Below, one piece after another: positions 15,555 through 16,385 of a DNA stretch of 16,385 nucleotides. The translations under genes were made by a program, and so were the position numbers. The notes below the pieces were generated by a model. That model saw only the letters and a list, made by a program, of their open reading frames with translations, was not told where the DNA came from and made no database searches. Numbering within the stretch: the first letter of the stretch is position 1; every line of letters starts with the position of its first letter. This DNA comes from UBA8950 sp034411635 (GTDB lineage: Bacteria > Chloroflexota > Anaerolineae > Anaerolineales > Villigracilaceae): assembly GCA_034411635.1 (NCBI GenBank), contig DAOUML010000111.1:1-16385 (forward strand). The letters run 5' to 3'.

Positions 15555-15614
15555 TTGGTAATTGGTGATTGGTGATTGGCGTACAGCGATTGGCGTATTC
15601 TGATTACCAATCAC
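15555..15614. repeat. Heptanucleotide tandem repeat with inverted end
   Basis: Units TTGGTAA, TTGGTGA, TTGGTGA and TTGGCGT run without gaps from 15555 to 15582. A second TTGGCGT at 15590 keeps the 7-base phase. GTGATTGGT (15565-15573) is perfectly inverted by ACCAATCAC (15606-15614), so the element can fold on itself. It fills most of the gap between the lamin-tail gene and dnaX, right at the dnaX translation start. Confidence 0.75.
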
Positions 15615-15621
15615 TTTGATT

Positions 15622-16074
15622 TTAGGGAACTTGATAAACAGAGCGCGCATTACCGAGCGGGTCGAGCAGGGTGGCGGTTTTGCCGGGCTGCCAAAGCGGA
15701 GCCGAAAGGCCCCAGTATAAATCAATGACCGTGTCTTTGCCGGCGGAAGTGCGCAATTGAACTGCCGCGCTGGCCGGCAAGTTAAGTACATTGAAAGTGT
15801 AGAGGTTGCCATCTTCATCGCTGATTTGCCAGCCCTGTAAATCGGCTGAAGATTGACCGGTATTGCGAATGAGAATCATTTCGCTATCGAGCATTCCAGC
15901 GCCGATAATGGCGGCAATTTCAAAGGTTGCGCCGCTCTGCGTGGTGATGGGTTGCTCGTCGCTGGCCGGCGCGCGATACTGGCTGTCATACGCATATAAA
16001 ATCGAGAGCGTGACGCAGGCCGAAACAAACGCATTAAGCAGAAGATAGTATATCAACTTTCGACGGGGAAACAT
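15622..16074 (-). CDS. Membrane-anchored lamin-tail-domain (LTD) protein
   Basis: Protein of 150 residues with a basic start (MFPRRK), one membrane segment (about 8-28) and a single outside domain. Residues about 52-150 look like a lamin-tail domain, an immunoglobulin-like fold found in bacterial surface proteins. The motif LQGWQISDEDGN (79-90) matches the LTD pattern L-x-G-W-x-L-x-D. It is followed by TFNVLNLPASAAVQL and a closing strand pattern DPLGNARSVYQV. The function is not known; LTD proteins are thought to bind other surface parts or serve as structural modules. It lies 72 bases upstream of dnaX on the same strand and may be the first gene of the operon. Confidence 0.75.
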   Translation of the reverse strand: MFPRRKLIYYLLLNAFVSACVTLSILYAYDSQYRAPASDEQPITTQSGATFEIAAIIGAGMLDSEMILIRNTGQSSADLQGWQISDEDGNLYTFNVLNLPASAAVQLRTSAGKDTVIDLYWGLSAPLWQPGKTATLLDPLGNARSVYQVP

Positions 16075-16080
16075 ACTTGA

Positions 16081-16089
16081 ATCATAGCA
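16081..16089 (-). promoter_or_regulatory. Extended -10 promoter candidate for the minus-strand operon
   Basis: On the minus strand TGCTATGAT (TGn plus TATGAT) lies only 6 bases before the ATG at 16074. The -35 region is weak. If used, transcription would begin at or next to the start codon, giving a leaderless message, which agrees with the lack of a ribosome site there. Confidence 0.4.
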
Positions 16090-16170
16090 CAGGCGCGGGA
16101 AAACGAAAATAGGAAAAGCGAATCAATTCACGGATGTCACTCCCTTGAAATCCGGCGCACGGCGCGATTT

Positions 16171-16183
16171 ATCATAATATGAT
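16171..16183. promoter_or_regulatory. Small palindrome, possible operator
   Basis: ATCAT-AAT-ATGAT is a 13-base near-perfect dyad in the divergent intergenic region. The half ATCATAAT recurs at 16233-16240 over the -10 box of the plus-strand promoter candidate. The repeat over the promoter suggests, but does not prove, a regulator site. Confidence 0.3.
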
Positions 16184-16210
16184 GATGTTTTTCAAAGATA
16201 AAATATCTTC

Positions 16211-16240
16211 TTGACATAATCTGGCATTACACATCATAAT
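16211..16240 (+). promoter_or_regulatory. Sigma-70-type promoter candidate for the cytochrome b561 gene
   Basis: A consensus TTGACA (16211-16216) is followed after 18 bases by CATAAT (16235-16240). The region is A/T-rich against a G/C-rich surrounding. It points to the gene starting at 16321, leaving a leader of about 75 bases. Confidence 0.6.
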
Positions 16241-16320
16241 TATCGTAAAAGATTGTATCTGAAATTTAACGTTCTTTCGCAATCAAAACCTTTTCAACAC
16301 AGATTAAAAAGGATACCCCC

Positions 16321-16385
16321 ATGAAAAACTCTCCTAAACGCTACCACCCTGCATTGGTTGCATTGCATTGGCTGATTGCTCTTCT
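16321..16385 (+). CDS. Cytochrome b561-family protein (partial, N-terminus only)
   Basis: Only the first 21 codons are in the window. They read as a short basic head (MKNSPKRYHP) and the start of a membrane helix, VALHWLIALL. The pattern RYHPxLxxLHWLxA is typical of the b561 / Ni,Fe-hydrogenase cytochrome b family, where the helix histidine (H16 here) binds heme. AAGGA (16309-16313) lies 7 bases before the ATG, so the start is well supported. The product would be a multi-helix membrane electron carrier. The gene continues past the right edge. Confidence 0.75.
   Translation, partial: MKNSPKRYHPALVALHWLIAL

Overview
The window looks like a piece of a Chloroflexota genome (probably Anaerolineae), judged from the G/C-rich intergenic palindromes, the very C-rich third codon positions of the sugar genes, and the large multi-sensor histidine kinase. 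No rRNA gene or other taxonomic marker is present, so the placement is an inference. I saw no tRNA, rRNA, CRISPR array, transposase or phage gene.

Left part (1-7661, all genes on +): a di-heme cytochrome c peroxidase-like gene is followed by three glycoside hydrolase family 13 (GH13) genes. The first GH13 (1596-3059) lacks a signal peptide, the second (3646-5367) is a predicted lipoprotein, and the third (5589-7361) is cytoplasmic with an extra N-terminal domain. A small DUF559 nuclease-like gene (3278-3649) sits between the first two and overlaps the lipoprotein gene by ATGA. The likely theme is alpha-glucan use: the lipoprotein cuts polymer at the cell surface, and the two cytoplasmic enzymes process imported maltodextrins. 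No transporter or regulator of this pathway is in view. The gaps carry palindromic repeats, including one family in three copies (1460, 5456, 7382). Two of these copies sit about 50 bases before a GH13 start.

Right part (7662-16074, all genes on -): this reads, in transcription order, as a membrane-anchored lamin-tail-domain protein, dnaX, a 1336-residue histidine kinase, two single-domain response regulators, ybaB/ebfC, recR and a MarR-type regulator. dnaX, ybaB and recR are the familiar clamp-loader and recombination-repair neighbourhood. Here it is split by a three-gene signalling cassette joined to dnaX and within itself by overlapping stop and start codons. The operon ends at a strong hairpin terminator (7631-7656).

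Right edge (16075-16385): a divergent intergenic region with promoter-like elements and a small palindrome, then the first 21 codons of a cytochrome b561-type membrane protein on +.

The most unusual points are the kinase-receiver-receiver cassette inside dnaX-ybaB-recR, the kinase's two separate membrane modules, and the repeat family placed at the borders of the GH13 genes.
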